A stretch of DNA of 64,000 nucleotides, from positions 12,882,967 through 12,946,966 of the forward strand of contig CM030706.1 in NCBI GenBank assembly GCA_017979445.1, given 5' to 3'. Below the pieces are notes generated by a model. That model saw only the letters and a list, made by a program, of their open reading frames with translations. It was not told the DNA's origin and ran no database searches. Positions 33,512-44,550 of this stretch are shown in pieces. This DNA is from Akebia trifoliata. Its lineage: Eukaryota; Streptophyta; Magnoliopsida; Ranunculales; Lardizabalaceae. The position numbers were made by a program, and so were the translations under genes. Each line of letters starts with the position of its first letter. The first letter of the stretch is position 1.

Positions 33512-34960
33512 ATGGATGAAACTGCACTCCGTCACATTTTAGAATCTTTTCAAGCACAGATTATTGCTTCTGTCCAAACACAAATTGAATCCCTGAAAAT
33601 TGAAAAGGGAAAAGATAAAGCTATAAAACCTCATGATGTGTTTGACTTCGTTGAAAACCAAGAAGATGATCAGTTACACGTCGACCTTGTCCTAGCTCAT
33701 CGAATAACTCAAGTTGAAACTGCTTTGAAGAATATCAAAGACCCTGACGATCTCACCCTTGGATTATGGGCAATGACATTATTTCCTACAGTTCGTCTGC
33801 CAGAAAAGTTCACAATGCCAGATATGGATAAATTTGATGGGACTAGATGCCCTAGGACTCACTTAAAAATATATGTCGGTATCATGCAGTCTCAGGGTCT
33901 GAGTGAAGAACAGATGGCTCAACTTTTTCAGAGAACCCTTACAGGTCCTGTCGTACGCTGGTTAATGTCACTGGACTCGTCTCGGGTAAGAACGTGGCAT
34001 GAATTGATGAAGGAGTTTATTGGTCGATATTCATTCAACACGGATATTGAACTCACAAGAAGAGATCTAGAAACTACTAAACAGAAACCCGGGGAAACTT
34101 TCACTGAGTTTATTGCTCGATGGAGAGCTAAAGCAGCTCAATTGTGGGACCGACCTCAAGAGAAGGAACAAGTCAAGATAATCCTCAGGAATCTCACTCC
34201 AAATTATGCCAAGTACTTGATGCCTCAATACTTGCCTACTTTTCAATCCTTCCTTGAGGTTGGAAATCAAGTTGAAGATGCTTACTCTTTGGGACTTTTT
34301 GGTAACTCGTCTGAGTCAAAACCCAAACATTTCAAATCTAATGTCAATTCCTTACAAGTGACCAACACCTCTTTCGCACTATCTCCTCAAGCTACTTAGT
34401 CTTCACAAACTAAGCCTAGGAGACAGTTTGCCAATCTTGGAATGTCCCTTAGTGTTGCTTATCAAAAATTGGTGAAAAAGGGCTTGCTAACGCCTTTACA
34501 ATCTAAGCCTTTGCCTAATCCTCTTCCTCCAAACATGGATAATGGGCAATTCTGTGAATTCCATCAGATGCCTGGTCATGTTCTTGACAGGTGTATTACT
34601 CTCCGACATACTATCTAAGACCTTATTGAGCAAGGAAAAGTCACCATACCCACTTCTACTACTCCCAATGTTAAGACTAACCCTTTGCCTACCTTTCAAA
34701 ATCAACCCCATTCTACTCTGAACCTAATATCAATATTCAAACCTGAATCAGTTGACCCAGTTTCCTTCATTCACCCAATTGGTCTAAACAGTCATTCGCT
34801 CCATACTAGAATGAGCTCAACTACCCTAAGGAAGTGACAGAACTGAAGAACGAAGAAATCATTGAAGCAACGGATTGTCCCGTATATGACAGACTTGAAT
34901 CAGAATATGAAGAGATAGTAAAAGTAGGCAAGTTCAAGTCATCTATTGAAGATAACTGAA
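33512..34960 (+). pseudogene. Gag of element D
   Basis: The start ATG at 33512 opens 295 codons. An amino-terminal helical stretch is followed by LPEKFTMPDMDKFDGTRCPR, THLKIYVGIMQSQGL, GPVVRWLMSLDSSRVRTW, ELMKEFIGRYSFNTDIELTR, ETFTEFIARWRAKAAQLW and VKIILRNLTPNYAKYLM. This is the Tat-type gag (retrotransposon capsid) domain. After a TAG (34397-34399) the same frame continues to a C-X2-H-X4-H-X4-C motif, CEFHQMPGHVLDRC (about 34552-34594), the zinc-knuckle equivalent in this lineage. Another stop follows near 34616. Only two or three stops mar it, so it decayed less than the pol genes nearby. It would package element RNA. Confidence 0.85.
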
Positions 34961-36242
34961 GTGGCATAGACTCTAGAATTGTGTCCCTCCATTCATAATG
35001 ATGTCGTCTTAATTTTTTTAGCTTCAGTTGCGTCAGTCTTTGAATTCAGTTAGTCATCTTTATTTTTGGATTTTAGTTAGGTTTGTCAATCTATGTTCTT
35101 TTCAATTCCAATAAAATAAAGAAGCTTTTGATTATCATGTGTACAATAATGATTTGAAAAATGACTTAAAGCTCACTAACTGAACTTAATAAATATTGGA
35201 ATTAAAGAGTACACTCAAGAAGTGCAAATTGGTTATACATTATCCTCAAGAAAACATGAGAGAATAGTAAATTTACTTGAAAAATTCAACAATATTTCTT
35301 GCATGATCTCATAAGATATATGGATGAATTACACAAAAACATAGATCAAGTCAAGAGTGATTTCAAAGTCAAAGATTATCGGTAAAAAATGATATAGTTG
35401 AAAGTATCAACAAAGACACTAAGACTTACAAGTGGATCTACCATGTTTCTCACTCAAAATAGGAGAGTTTCATTCATAAGAGAATAAAAGATTTTTTCGA
35501 AGTTTTAGAAGAGTTGAATAGTCAGAAAACTCAATCATATTCAATTTCACAAAAGAAGACTGAAGAATATTCATTCTTAAAAGAAGACCTTACTCGACAG
35601 AGCAATCCAGATATCAAATTCTTGAAACTTTGACCAAGTCGAGCAGCATTCATCAAAGGAGGCCTCCTTTGGTCGAATCATTTTCCTGTCTTACCAAGAA
35701 AAATACAACCTTCTAGTCCCTCGTAGCCTTTAAAAAATTAATAACCTCTTCTTTCTAAACCACACCAATCAACCTTGGGAGGGATATCTTAGTATGAACT
35801 ACGTTTTGACCTGATCCCAAAAGGAAAAAAAAATATTTGGGGTACGTAGGCAACCTGAGAAGTTACTTCAGGCCCAGTTATGTAAAAAAAAAAATTTATT
35901 CTCTTAGAAAAAGTATCATCCAAAAGGAAAATCCCCTATTAAAAGGTTCAAAAGAAGATAATGCCAAATTATGGGCATTAGCAAAAAAAAAAAAAAAAAA
36001 GAATGCCAAACTAGGGGCATAAAAAAAAGTAAAAAGAATTTACAAAAAATAATAACAGAAAAGAGAGAATATCAAACTAGGGGCATTTTGGGAAGTTGAG
36101 CCTTATATCTTTTCTTTCTAAACAATATCCTAAGCCCACCTATTAAGTCCTCCTGAATGCTAATTGACTCGGTTAAGGTGCAGGGAACTAAGAAGTTGTC
36201 AAGTTGGTTATTCAAAATCATCAAGAAAAAAAAAGAAGCCCG

Positions 36243-36411
36243 CTAAGTCGAAAATCCGAAAAGACGACTTAGGCAAAATTTAGGGCATAACCGTAAAAAA
36301 GAAAGCCTGCTAGGTTGAAAACCTAAAAAGGCGACCTAGACAAAAATCAAGGCATCATCAGAAAAAGAAAAACAAGGCCCGCTAGATTGAAAACTTGAAG
36401 AGGCGATCTAG
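36243..36411 (+). other. Cluster of three AAAA-bulge hairpins in element D
   Basis: Hairpin 4: CTAAGTCG (36243-36250), AAAA, TCCGAAAAGA, CGACTTAG (36265-36272). Hairpin 5: CTAGGTTG (36310-36317), AAAA, CCTAAAAAGG, CGACCTAG (36332-36339). Hairpin 6: CTAGATTG (36382-36389), AAAA, CTTGAAGAGG, CGATCTAG (36404-36411). The paired columns change together (AG/CT, GG/CC, GA/TC) while AAAA and the 10-nt inner length stay fixed. This is the same plan as 5985-6144 in element A. Spacing between units is about 70 nt. Confidence 0.7.
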
Positions 36412-37094
36412 GAAAAAATTAGGACTTCATCAAACGAGAGAAAGGTCCCATCAAGAAGAAAAATTCAGAAGGAAGCTTGTGCAGAAACTAGAAAATGTAG
36501 AACCATTCAAGCCACAATATTCATTTTTCAGTCAAGAGCTCACATCCGACGAAGACAATGTTGAAGTCGAAAAAAATCAGAAGTCACCTTGAACAGTGTA
36601 GGATCTTCAAAAGTATGTTTACTTGTTTAAGTGTTCGCTAATGGAAGATGTAGAATCATCAACCACTTTGAAGAGGAAGATCTTCTATTCTAATATTTAT
36701 CAAGATTTTTTAAGTCCAACTAAGCATTTTTCAAAGAAAATTCGAAAGAAAATGATCAATTCTTTATTGCACATATGATAATCTTAAAAGTCTTAAATTT
36801 AAGAGAATGTCGGTTCTTCTATCTATCAAACATCAGAGTCCATATTTTTCAAGCATAATCCATTCCATCAATCTCGTAATCAAGTCCCAGTTAAAGCCAA
36901 CCTTGAAACTAGGGGCATTTTTGCAGGTCATTTAATTCCAAAATTTTTGTTCTTAATCACATGATAAAAAGAAAATCTTACAAAAGTTTAAAAGTCTGGC
37001 GAAGTCCAATGATAATTATGAATCCAGATGCATGATAAGCCAATAAAGGCCTGATCTTTCAAACTTTGAGCTCGATTTTGAATCATATAATCCA

Positions 37095-37860
37095 TTAATA
37101 GGATTGTTTAAGTTCCTATAAACTACGCCCGAGAAACGTGACTTAGTAAGTTCGAGTTCGAGAAACGAGACTCCAACTTTTTGAATCATAGAATGAATAG
37201 ACTTTTTGAAGTGCCTACAAACCTAAGTTCCAGTCTGAGAAACGAGACTCCAACTTTTTGAATCATAGAATGAATTGGCTTTTTGAAGTGCCTACAAACC
37301 TAAGTTCGAGTCCGAGAAACGAGACTCCAACTTTTTGAATCATAGAATGAATTGGCTTTTTGAAGTGCCTACAAACCTAAGTTCGAGTCCGAGAAATGAA
37401 ACTCCAACTTTTTAAATTATAGAATGAATAGGCTTTTTGAAGTGCCTACAAACCTAATTCGAGTCCGAGAAACGAGAAACGAGACTCCAACTTTTTGAAT
37501 CATAGAATGAATAGGCTTTTTGAAGTGCCTATAAACCTAAGTTCGAGTCCGAGAAACGAGACTCCAATTTTTTGAATAATATATAGGCTTTTTGAAGTGC
37601 TTATAAACATAAGTTCGAGTCCGAGAAACGAGACTCCAACGTTTTAAATCATAGGCTTTTTGAAGTGCCTGCAAACCTTAGCTCGAGTCCGAGAAACGAG
37701 ACTCCATATTTAATAGGATTGTTTAAGTTCCTGTAAACCTTAGCTTGAGTCCGAGAAACGAGACTCCAGCTTTGTTTGAATCATATTGAATTAACAGGAT
37801 TGTTAGCGTGGCTACAATAGGTTCGAGTCCGATAAACGAGACTCAAACTTTTTCGAACTC
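37095..37860. repeat. About 77-bp tandem repeat array in element D
   Basis: Roughly nine to ten units share CGAGACTCCAACTTTTTGAA, TAGGCTTTTTGAAGTGCC, and ACAAACCTAAGTTCGAGTCC followed by GAGAAA. Units vary by small indels, and the array degrades toward both ends. It sits between gag and the polypurine tract. Confidence 0.85.
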
Positions 37861-38293
37861 TAAAAAAGAATTTCAAATAGGATTTAACGAAGTTCCTGCA
37901 TTGTTATGACTCCAATTACTTTATTGTTCAACCTTGCCATGATTGCTTTCGTTGCATAAGCACATTTCAATTTTGAATCATTATTGTCAGTGAGAGAAGA
38001 TCTCTGGGACCTGACACATTTTTACTCAGTTTCACACAGTACACACACCCACACTTACACTTTTTAGTCAAGGAGAATTCTTTAAAATTCAAGGATCTGA
38101 CATTATCAGTGAAAACTCACGCTTGAGGACCTGACAACATTTTTGTCCGGGGAGAGTTTTACGCTCAAGGATTCGAACGCCCTGACGAATTGCTAAATCA
38201 AGCTGCAAAATGAACTGTCACTAGCTTTGGTATTCAGATATCGCATTATCTACCAAAATAGATTTGCTATCTAGTTTGCTTCAACCCTCTGCC

Positions 38294-38302
38294 AAAGAGG
38301 GG
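38294..38302 (+). promoter_or_regulatory. Polypurine tract of element D
   Basis: AAAGAGGGG followed by CATC lies just before the 3' LTR at 38307. It is the same purine run as in element A. Confidence 0.85.
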
Positions 38303-38306
38303 CATC

Positions 38307-39956
38307 TGTAGATACCCCATTTTTGCATTCGCCTGATTAATCAACTCGTCAACCTGATCGCAATGATTCCCAATGATGGATGTGTATTCCATTGCTTTAT
38401 TTTGTTACCAGATGTGTTTCAGAAATCCGGATGAGGTATCTCGAACTGACAAAACTTTAGAAACCACGCTACGCTAGGAAAATACGACTCCAGAAACATA
38501 GAAATCATCATCTTGTAGACCAAAAAGAAGCTTCACAATAAAAATCACTAAAAATGACTAAATTACCAAAATACCCCTAACATCAAAACAACCCTAGAGC
38601 CTATGTTACGATTAGAAAAACCCTTTCGAACAGATAAAATAACAAATCAAAATCAAATAAATCATTTCGCCAATTTTAACAAAATTTCACACAAAAAATT
38701 TCATAAATGACACAAACTAATATTTCCATTGAATTCCTTACGAAAAATCGATTCTAAAACATCCTATAACATTAAAAACTGACTTAAAACGTGAAAAGTC
38801 CTCTCCGAGGGTAAAACGGTAATTTCACAATTTTCATAATAAAAAAATTCGAAATTAATAAATAAAATATTAAATAATTAAATTGAAACATTAATGAAAT
38901 TAATTTAAAATTTTAAATTAAAAAATCGATCAATCGGGCTTTCAAAAAAAATTGTTGAGGGTTCGTGAGATATTTCTTTAAGGACCCCTCCATTTGGGGG
39001 TCCAAAGAATTAAAGATATAATAGAGGGGGGTTCTCCAAAAATTTAAAATCAATCAAGCAAGACTAAAGTCAATGTATTAAAGTTAATCAAGTAAGACTA
39101 AAGTCAAAATTAAAGTCAATTAAGCAAGACTGAAATCAAGATATTAAAAGTCAATCAATTAAGACTAAAGTCAAAACATTAAAAGTCAATCAAATAAGAC
39201 CAAAAGTCATAATAGAGTTCTAATTAAATAATAACTCAATCTAATAGAGTTCTAACTTAAAAACAATTCTACCTAAAATAATTCTAATTAAAACACAATT
39301 CTACCTAAAACAAGTCTAACCAAAACACAACTCTAATTAAATACTAACTCTATCCAAATCAATCCCTAAAAACATCTATAAATAGAGGTGCCCACACCCT
39401 ATTTTCGTATCAAATCATAAATCCTAAGGAAAGTAGGTCTAAAAGCCCCAACTCCTTACCTAACATCCCTCCTTCGATTTTAACCTAAGAAACACCTAAA
39501 AGCCTTCCAAAAACATCCTAAAATCCACAACAAATTCGAAGAGTTCAGATCCAAAAATAAGGAGATACCTTGCCTCGGAGATCCGAAATCAAATCCGGAA
39601 ACAGAACGAAACAAGGGAGTACGGTACAAGGAGCTATTTTTGTCGAATCTGAGAGAACAAAGTCTTTGCTATCAGAAAGGTATAACTTTTTTTTATTATT
39701 TTTTATCTAGGTTTTTAGCAATGTAATTTATTTGGGAAGTTAGTAGAGACCGGCTTTGACCGGGGGGGGTTGGTGCCTAACACCTTCCAACCCCGTAACA
39801 TGATCCCCGAATTCAGTTTTTTTTTCGGTTCTAGATTAATTTTTTATCTATTTAGAGTCATTGATCGGTTCCTAGACCGTAATAACTAGGTGGCGACTCC
39901 CAAACCTCAAGGGTCAAAAGCGGATCCGCGCACCCCGCGGATCGAGGGCACTTTCA
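38307..39956 (+). repeat. 3' LTR of element D (1650 bp)
   Basis: It begins TGTAGATACCCCATTTTTGC and ends GCACTTTCA, followed by the target duplication AGTTT. It is colinear with 27582-29313 but lacks about 40 bp near 38685 and about 35 bp near 39445, and has a small extra AGTCAAAATTA near 39105. TATA box CTATAAATAG at 39376-39385. Confidence 0.93.
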
Positions 39957-40111
39957 AGTTTGTCGAATTTCTGTGCCCCCTTCTTGATTTTGCTCCAGAG
40001 AAGCAGCCAACGGCAGAAAAATGCTTGCAACATCCGTGGCTCAATATTGAAAATTCCACCCCAAGTGTGGAGGTTGGGGTGAATAAACTTCAGATTAAAA
40101 TGGGTAAGTAA
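39957..40111 (+). pseudogene. SRPK: SRPK carboxyl terminus, right of the element D insertion
   Basis: Reading resumes in the frame broken at 27581: FVEFLCPLLDFAPEKQPTAE, then KCLQHPWLN, and ends GVNKLQIKMGK with TAA at 40109-40111. DFAPEK-PTA-CLQHPWL is the hallmark end of the SRPK kinase domain, and the closing LQIK-GK tail is typical of plant SRPKs. This last part has no stop or shift. AAATAAAG-like polyadenylation words follow at about 40215. Together with 27321-27581 it forms the 3' end of a once complete gene. Confidence 0.88.
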
Positions 40112-41072
40112 AGAAGGGATTCTGAGGATTTGGCATACACCACCTAAACTATAAGCATTCCTATTTCCTTCTGTATGGGTATTATTTGTTATTTATTTTT
40201 GGGTTTGTAAAGTTTAAATAAAGATTCATTTTTTATTGATGAAGGGAGTGTAGAATATCCAATATAACAAAGAACGAAATGGTTCAATGAACACAAGACT
40301 CATACAATGATAATGGATTTCGAGCACTAATGTTTGCAAAAGAGATGCTAATCACGTTATAAGACTTAAGCATTGAATTAGGAGGAATTGGTAACAATCC
40401 GAAATAAAAAGAACTCATCAAGTCGATTTACAACAAAATCAGTAATAAAAATAAACAAATTAAAAAAAAAAAGCAAATTAAAAATTGAAACCTTACTTGG
40501 TCGTTAATGGCGGAAAGCAAATGACTTGATCTGCCGTTATAGAAGAGGTCGTTAATGGCAGTATATAATGAGATGAGATTTGTTGTCTACTATTAGGGCT
40601 TTTCTTTTGGTTAGTTGTGAGGAAAAGATGAGAGAGTTGATCGTCGATAGTCAACCGTTTGATCGAACTTGCTGGAGAAGATGAAAAACGTAAAATGTTT
40701 CTCGATTTTTGTAACGTGAGGGATAGATGAGATAAGGGAGAAAGGTTGACAGTCGATCGGGTTGAAGGAGACGAAGCTGAGAGAGAATGGTTCGATTCTC
40801 TTTCGATTTTAGGTTATAACTTGGTTGGAAATTTAATTAAAGGTGAGGGGCATTTGGGTAATTGTACTTCAGTCGTTTTTCGGTAATGAGCTTCGCGCAA
40901 GAGCCGAATGAAGAAGTGGGCACAGAGAGACTCTTAAAAAGAGCAATTTTTTGGTTTTTTTAAAAATCTATTGAAGTTAAAAAAGCTGAAACAAACATGC
41001 ATTAGTTGGCTTTTTAGGCTTACAAGCCAAAAAAGCTAAAAAAGCCGGCTTCACAAACCCAAACGAACAGGC
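40112..41072. other. SRPK 3' flank and probable DNA-transposon end
   Basis: 40112-40260 resembles a 3' UTR. 40260-40950 has no recognisable ORF. 40980-41074 reads, on the minus strand, GGGCCTGTTCGTTTGGGTTT followed by repeated AGCC/GGCT words. This looks like the terminal region of a hAT- or PIF-type DNA transposon. The matching opposite end was not found. Confidence 0.4.
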
Positions 41073-43934
41073 CCTAACTTTTCTTTCCATTTAGTCATTG
41101 AATTTTGCGGGTTATCAAAATAGTCCATTTAGTAAATCCCTCTTTTCAAAATAGTCCCTAAGCCTCACTTTAGATATTTCTTACTGTAGACACCCGAATT
41201 TGAGCGGGCCCTCGACGTAAGATGCCCCCAAAAATCAAAAATTGGAATGGGCCCTGAAACCCAAACCTACACAAAACCCGTTGCATTTTCCATTAATAAA
41301 TGTTCGAGGCCATTTACGTAGCCCATGGACCCGCACACCTCACCACTCTCATATATCCTTAAAATCAACCCAAACTATTTTCCTACACCCAATTCAACGT
41401 AAACCCAACTCAACACTATTCTATCCAAGCCCACAACCCTACCCAATCCATTATCTAAGCCCACAACCCTACCCAATCCATTACTAAAGCCCAAAGCCCA
41501 ATCCACTACCCAAACTCAATCTAACCCATCATCATCTCATCAAACCAATCACCAAGAGATGACACATGTCATCATCTCCTTCCACCTCCCTCATCTAATC
41601 AACTCAACCCATAACCCTACCCTAACCTAACCTACTCCCCATCCTCTCATCATCAACAACCCATAACTCAACCCATAACCCTACCCTAACCTAACCTATT
41701 CCCCATCCTCTCATCATCAACAACCCACAACTCAACCCATACCCTATACACCCTAACCTATCCCTCATTCTTTAACCACCCACATCACAACCCATACCTA
41801 TCCATCACTTCCCCTTAAAACACTCCCATAAAATCACCTCAACCCATACCTCCCATACTCTTCTCTTAATCATCTAACCACCATCACCAATCAACTAATC
41901 TCTCCATCCCTCCATTTGCCACATGTCATCATCCCTTCAATCCTCTCAAAATCAAACCAATCACCACTCATCTCTCCAAATCAAACACCATACTTCTTCA
42001 ACCATCTCAACACTCCTTCTCCAAACAACTCCCTTACACCACCACTCCTCCCATCAACCATCACTCATCTCACCCCACCAAACACTCTACCCAAATGGAT
42101 TTGGGTAAGATCCAAACCATTTGGGTTAAAACACAACCCATTCCATCATTACAAAAATACCCTCATTTTCATCTCAAATTTCATACCCTTCCTCTCAAAC
42201 CCATGCCATTAACCACTACTCTCATCCTTCACCCCATTATACCCTTAAAAAAACCTCTCAACCTCTATAAAAACCCCTCCATTCTCCCCATACAACACCT
42301 AATGATTTTTGAGAAAAAAATCCTAAAAACACTACAACTCTCTACTTTACTCTCTTCACTACACTCAACCCTCTCTCATCTCATCTCAACACTCTACTCT
42401 CAACTCCACTCAATCTTCCACAACTTCAAGCAAGTCCAAGTCAACTCAAGGGAAGCACATTTGAAGATCAACTCGAGGACAAGGTGGGTTCAACAAAAGG
42501 AATACCCCCTCCACATCCCCTCTTCTACTTTCCCCTTTCTTACACATTTGCACCCACCACCATGGGCTAGATCACCAAAGGGCCCCTTCTACATAAGGGT
42601 GCCCTTAATGATTGAAGCCAACATTGAAAGTCCCTCACACTTGAGGGCACACATCGAACTCTCCTTCGATTCTATCTTTCTTTATTTTAAAAAATGACCG
42701 AATTCGAGGTTACCACGTTACGTGGATGGAGTAGGGTGCCTAACACCTTCCCTACTCCATAAATGGACCCCCTTACCTTGAATCAAAGGTTGGACCATGT
42801 GCATTATCCTACGAGAGTCATCACATCAAAAATAATTTAATTTTCAAAAAATGAGACATCGGGTGACCATTCACACCCAATTCCATATTTGAATGGTGGC
42901 GACTCCAAAACACCCCAAAGTGGAGGGATGTTTGAAAAACATTCGAAATCCCGTGTCCACACTTACGATTTAAATGTCGATATCGCCCTAACCATTCAAA
43001 CTCACAATTTTTCATCACAAAAAATGGGATTTCTAGCATCCATCGAGTTTTAGAGATCCCATTATAATGAAAATGATTTGAGAAGGAAAAATAAGCCATT
43101 TTCAAGGGGTTTTTTTTTTTTTTTTTTTTTTTCATTTTTTTCAAGCATTTTGAAGATGTATGTAAAAAACTAGGGTTTTTCAATTGTTTTGCTTTCTTTT
43201 TGGATGAAAATCGATTGAGGATGGCTCTTTTGGTTTGAAATCATCTACACAAGTAGTTATGTCAAGTTTTAAGAAGATCTTTCTATGTATTTTAGTTCGA
43301 AAAACTTGAAAAAACAAAATCGGGTGGGTTTTATACCATTGAGGTCGACAATTGTTTTTTTAATTTATTGTCATGTTTATCAATTTTTTTATTATTATCG
43401 ACCTCACCAATAATTAAAAAAAAAAAAATTTCGACATCGACAATAAAAAAATTGGTGATGTCGACAATAATTAAAAAAAAAAAAATTGTTGACCTTGATG
43501 CTATAAAACCAATTCGATTTCATTTTTTTTTTCCAAGTTTTTCCAGCTAAAATACAAGGAAAGATTTGATAGAACGATTTGTGTAGATGATTTCAAATCA
43601 AAAGTGCTACCATGATCGATTTTCATCCAAAAAGAAAAGAAAATAATTGAAAAAAATCATAGTTTTTTTATAAACATATTCAAAATACTTGAAAAAATTC
43701 CTTCTCAAATCCTTTTGATTGGAATGGAGTCTCCAAAACTTGATCAAGAGGTTGAAAATACAAATTTTTTGGACGAAAATAATGAATTTGAATGATTAAG
43801 ACAATTTCAAAATTTCAATCATGAGAAATGTCTAGAATGGGGTTTAAGGACTGTTTCAAATAAAACAAATTTATTAAATGAACTATTTAGATAACCCACA
43901 AAAATTAAGAATTAAAAAAAAAATTAACGTTAGG
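41073..43934. repeat. Long inverted-repeat (fold-back) element, split by a solo LTR
   Basis: The sequence 41073-41184 plus 42962-about 43395 is the imperfect reverse complement of about 43470-43934. Matching landmarks: GGGTTATCAAAATAGTCCAT near 41110 against 43880-43900; GATTTGAGAAGG near 43075 against 43705; TGGATGAAAATCGAT near 43200 against 43610; and GAAATCATCTACACAA near 43238 against 43580. The arms are about 500 bp with a small AT-rich centre (43395-43470, with (A)12 runs and GTCGACAATAA repeats). It resembles a fold-back transposon or long MITE. A transcript would form a long hairpin. It lies just upstream of MSH2. Confidence 0.7.
41185..42961 (+). mobile_element. Solo LTR of the element A family (1777 bp)
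   Basis: It begins TGTAGACACCCGAATTTGAG and ends GTGTCCACA, like 7779-9596. A perfect 5-bp duplication, CTTAC, flanks it at 41180-41184 and 42962-42966. There is no internal sequence, so the element recombined to one LTR. It is C-rich on the plus strand with CTATAAAAACC near 42264 as TATA. Long open frames here (for example 42095-42697) reflect the low-G composition and are not genes. Confidence 0.93.
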
Positions 43935-44170
43935 AACTATTAAATAATTTTTTCAAAATAAAAAGTTGATTTTTTTCTTCTTAAAATATGTCGTTTTCAA
44001 TCTTTTTTACACCCACTCATCACTTAAGTCTTCAAAAAAGAAAAATTAATGTTAGGAACTATTAAATAATTTTTTCAAAATAAAAATTTGAATTTTTTCT
44101 TCATAAAATCTGCCGTCTTCAATCTTTTTTACACCCACTCATCACTTAAGTCTTCAAATGCCTTCACCTC
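43929..44170. repeat. 122-bp tandem duplication upstream of MSH2
   Basis: GTTAGGAACTATTAAATAAT at 43929 recurs at 44051. The copies continue in step through CCACTCATCACTTAAGTCTT. They are highly similar, with a few substitutions and A-run differences. The first copy overlaps the end of the fold-back arm. Confidence 0.85.
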
Positions 44171-44389
44171 TAGCTACCCTTGTGAACCGGGTTCATTCTT
44201 GAGTGGTAAATCATGAATTGCGGTCCCGAATTCAAACCAAGTGAACCCAGCCAACATAGGATGTGATCAATGAGTCTTGTAACTTTTTGTGGATATTATT
44301 CTCCCGATCGTTGGCGAATAGAATATCTTTAAAAATTCGTGAAAATTTCAAGAATTAAAGTGATTTATTAATTTTTGTTTTGTTTTTTT

Positions 44390-44550
44390 GCCAAGTGCCA
44401 CGCGCGCACGATAGCGTGCGACCACTCCTCTTCCCAGACACCTATATATATGCAACCTCTCTCTTTCCCGCCACCATCCAAACCTTCCCGCCATTTCCGA
44501 CCCCTCTCTCTCTCTCTCTCTCTGGCTGAGTGCTTCGCTTGACCTCATCA
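44390..44550 (+). promoter_or_regulatory. Core promoter and 5' UTR of MSH2
   Basis: CTATATATATGC (44442-44453) is a TATA-like box about 100 bp before the ATG. Two E2F-type sites follow: TTTCCCGCC (44464-44472) and CTTCCCGCC (44484-44492). An S-phase E2F input is known for MSH2 and MSH6 genes in other eukaryotes and is inferred here. A palindromic CACGCGCGCACGATAGCGTGCG patch lies at about 44399-44420. A (CT)n tract (44503-44523) makes up most of the 5' UTR. No upstream ATG lies between the CT tract and the start codon. Confidence 0.6.

Larger units (their letters stand above)
34961..38293. other. Post-gag region of element D (no pol)
   Basis: 3.3 kb with no RT or integrase motif. 34961-35760: AT-rich remnants with no recognisable protein. 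35797-35875: the block shared with element B. 35880-36060: A-rich with repeated words of the GGGGCAT type (ACTAGGGGCAT). 36243-36411: three hairpins. 37095-37860: the 77-bp tandem array. 37990-38200: words around GGACCTGACA repeated. Then the polypurine tract. Confidence 0.7.
27582..39956 (+). mobile_element. Element D: complete gag-only (non-autonomous) Tat-like retrotransposon
   Basis: Two LTRs (27582-29313 and 38307-39956) flank 9.0 kb. A perfect 5-bp target duplication, AGTTT, lies at 27577-27581 and 39957-39961. PBS, gag and PPT are present, but no protease, RT, RNase H or integrase can be read in any frame. Gag (33512-34960) runs straight into post-pol sequence that resembles element B (35797-35875). 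It is best described as a gag-only derivative of a Tat-type element that would need enzymes supplied by another copy. The LTRs differ at about 3% in their first 200 bp, plus several indels, so the insertion is not recent. Confidence 0.93.

Noticed and set aside
37095..37860. CRISPR-like regular repeats
   Set aside because: Units are 77 bp in direct tandem without unique spacers, inside a plant retrotransposon. This is a satellite-like array.
42095..42697. 200-codon plus-strand open frame in the solo LTR
   Set aside because: The LTR is C-rich and G-poor, so stop codons are rare in some frames. The translation is low-complexity (S, H, P, L, T) and not kept as a frame in the sister LTR at 7779-9596.
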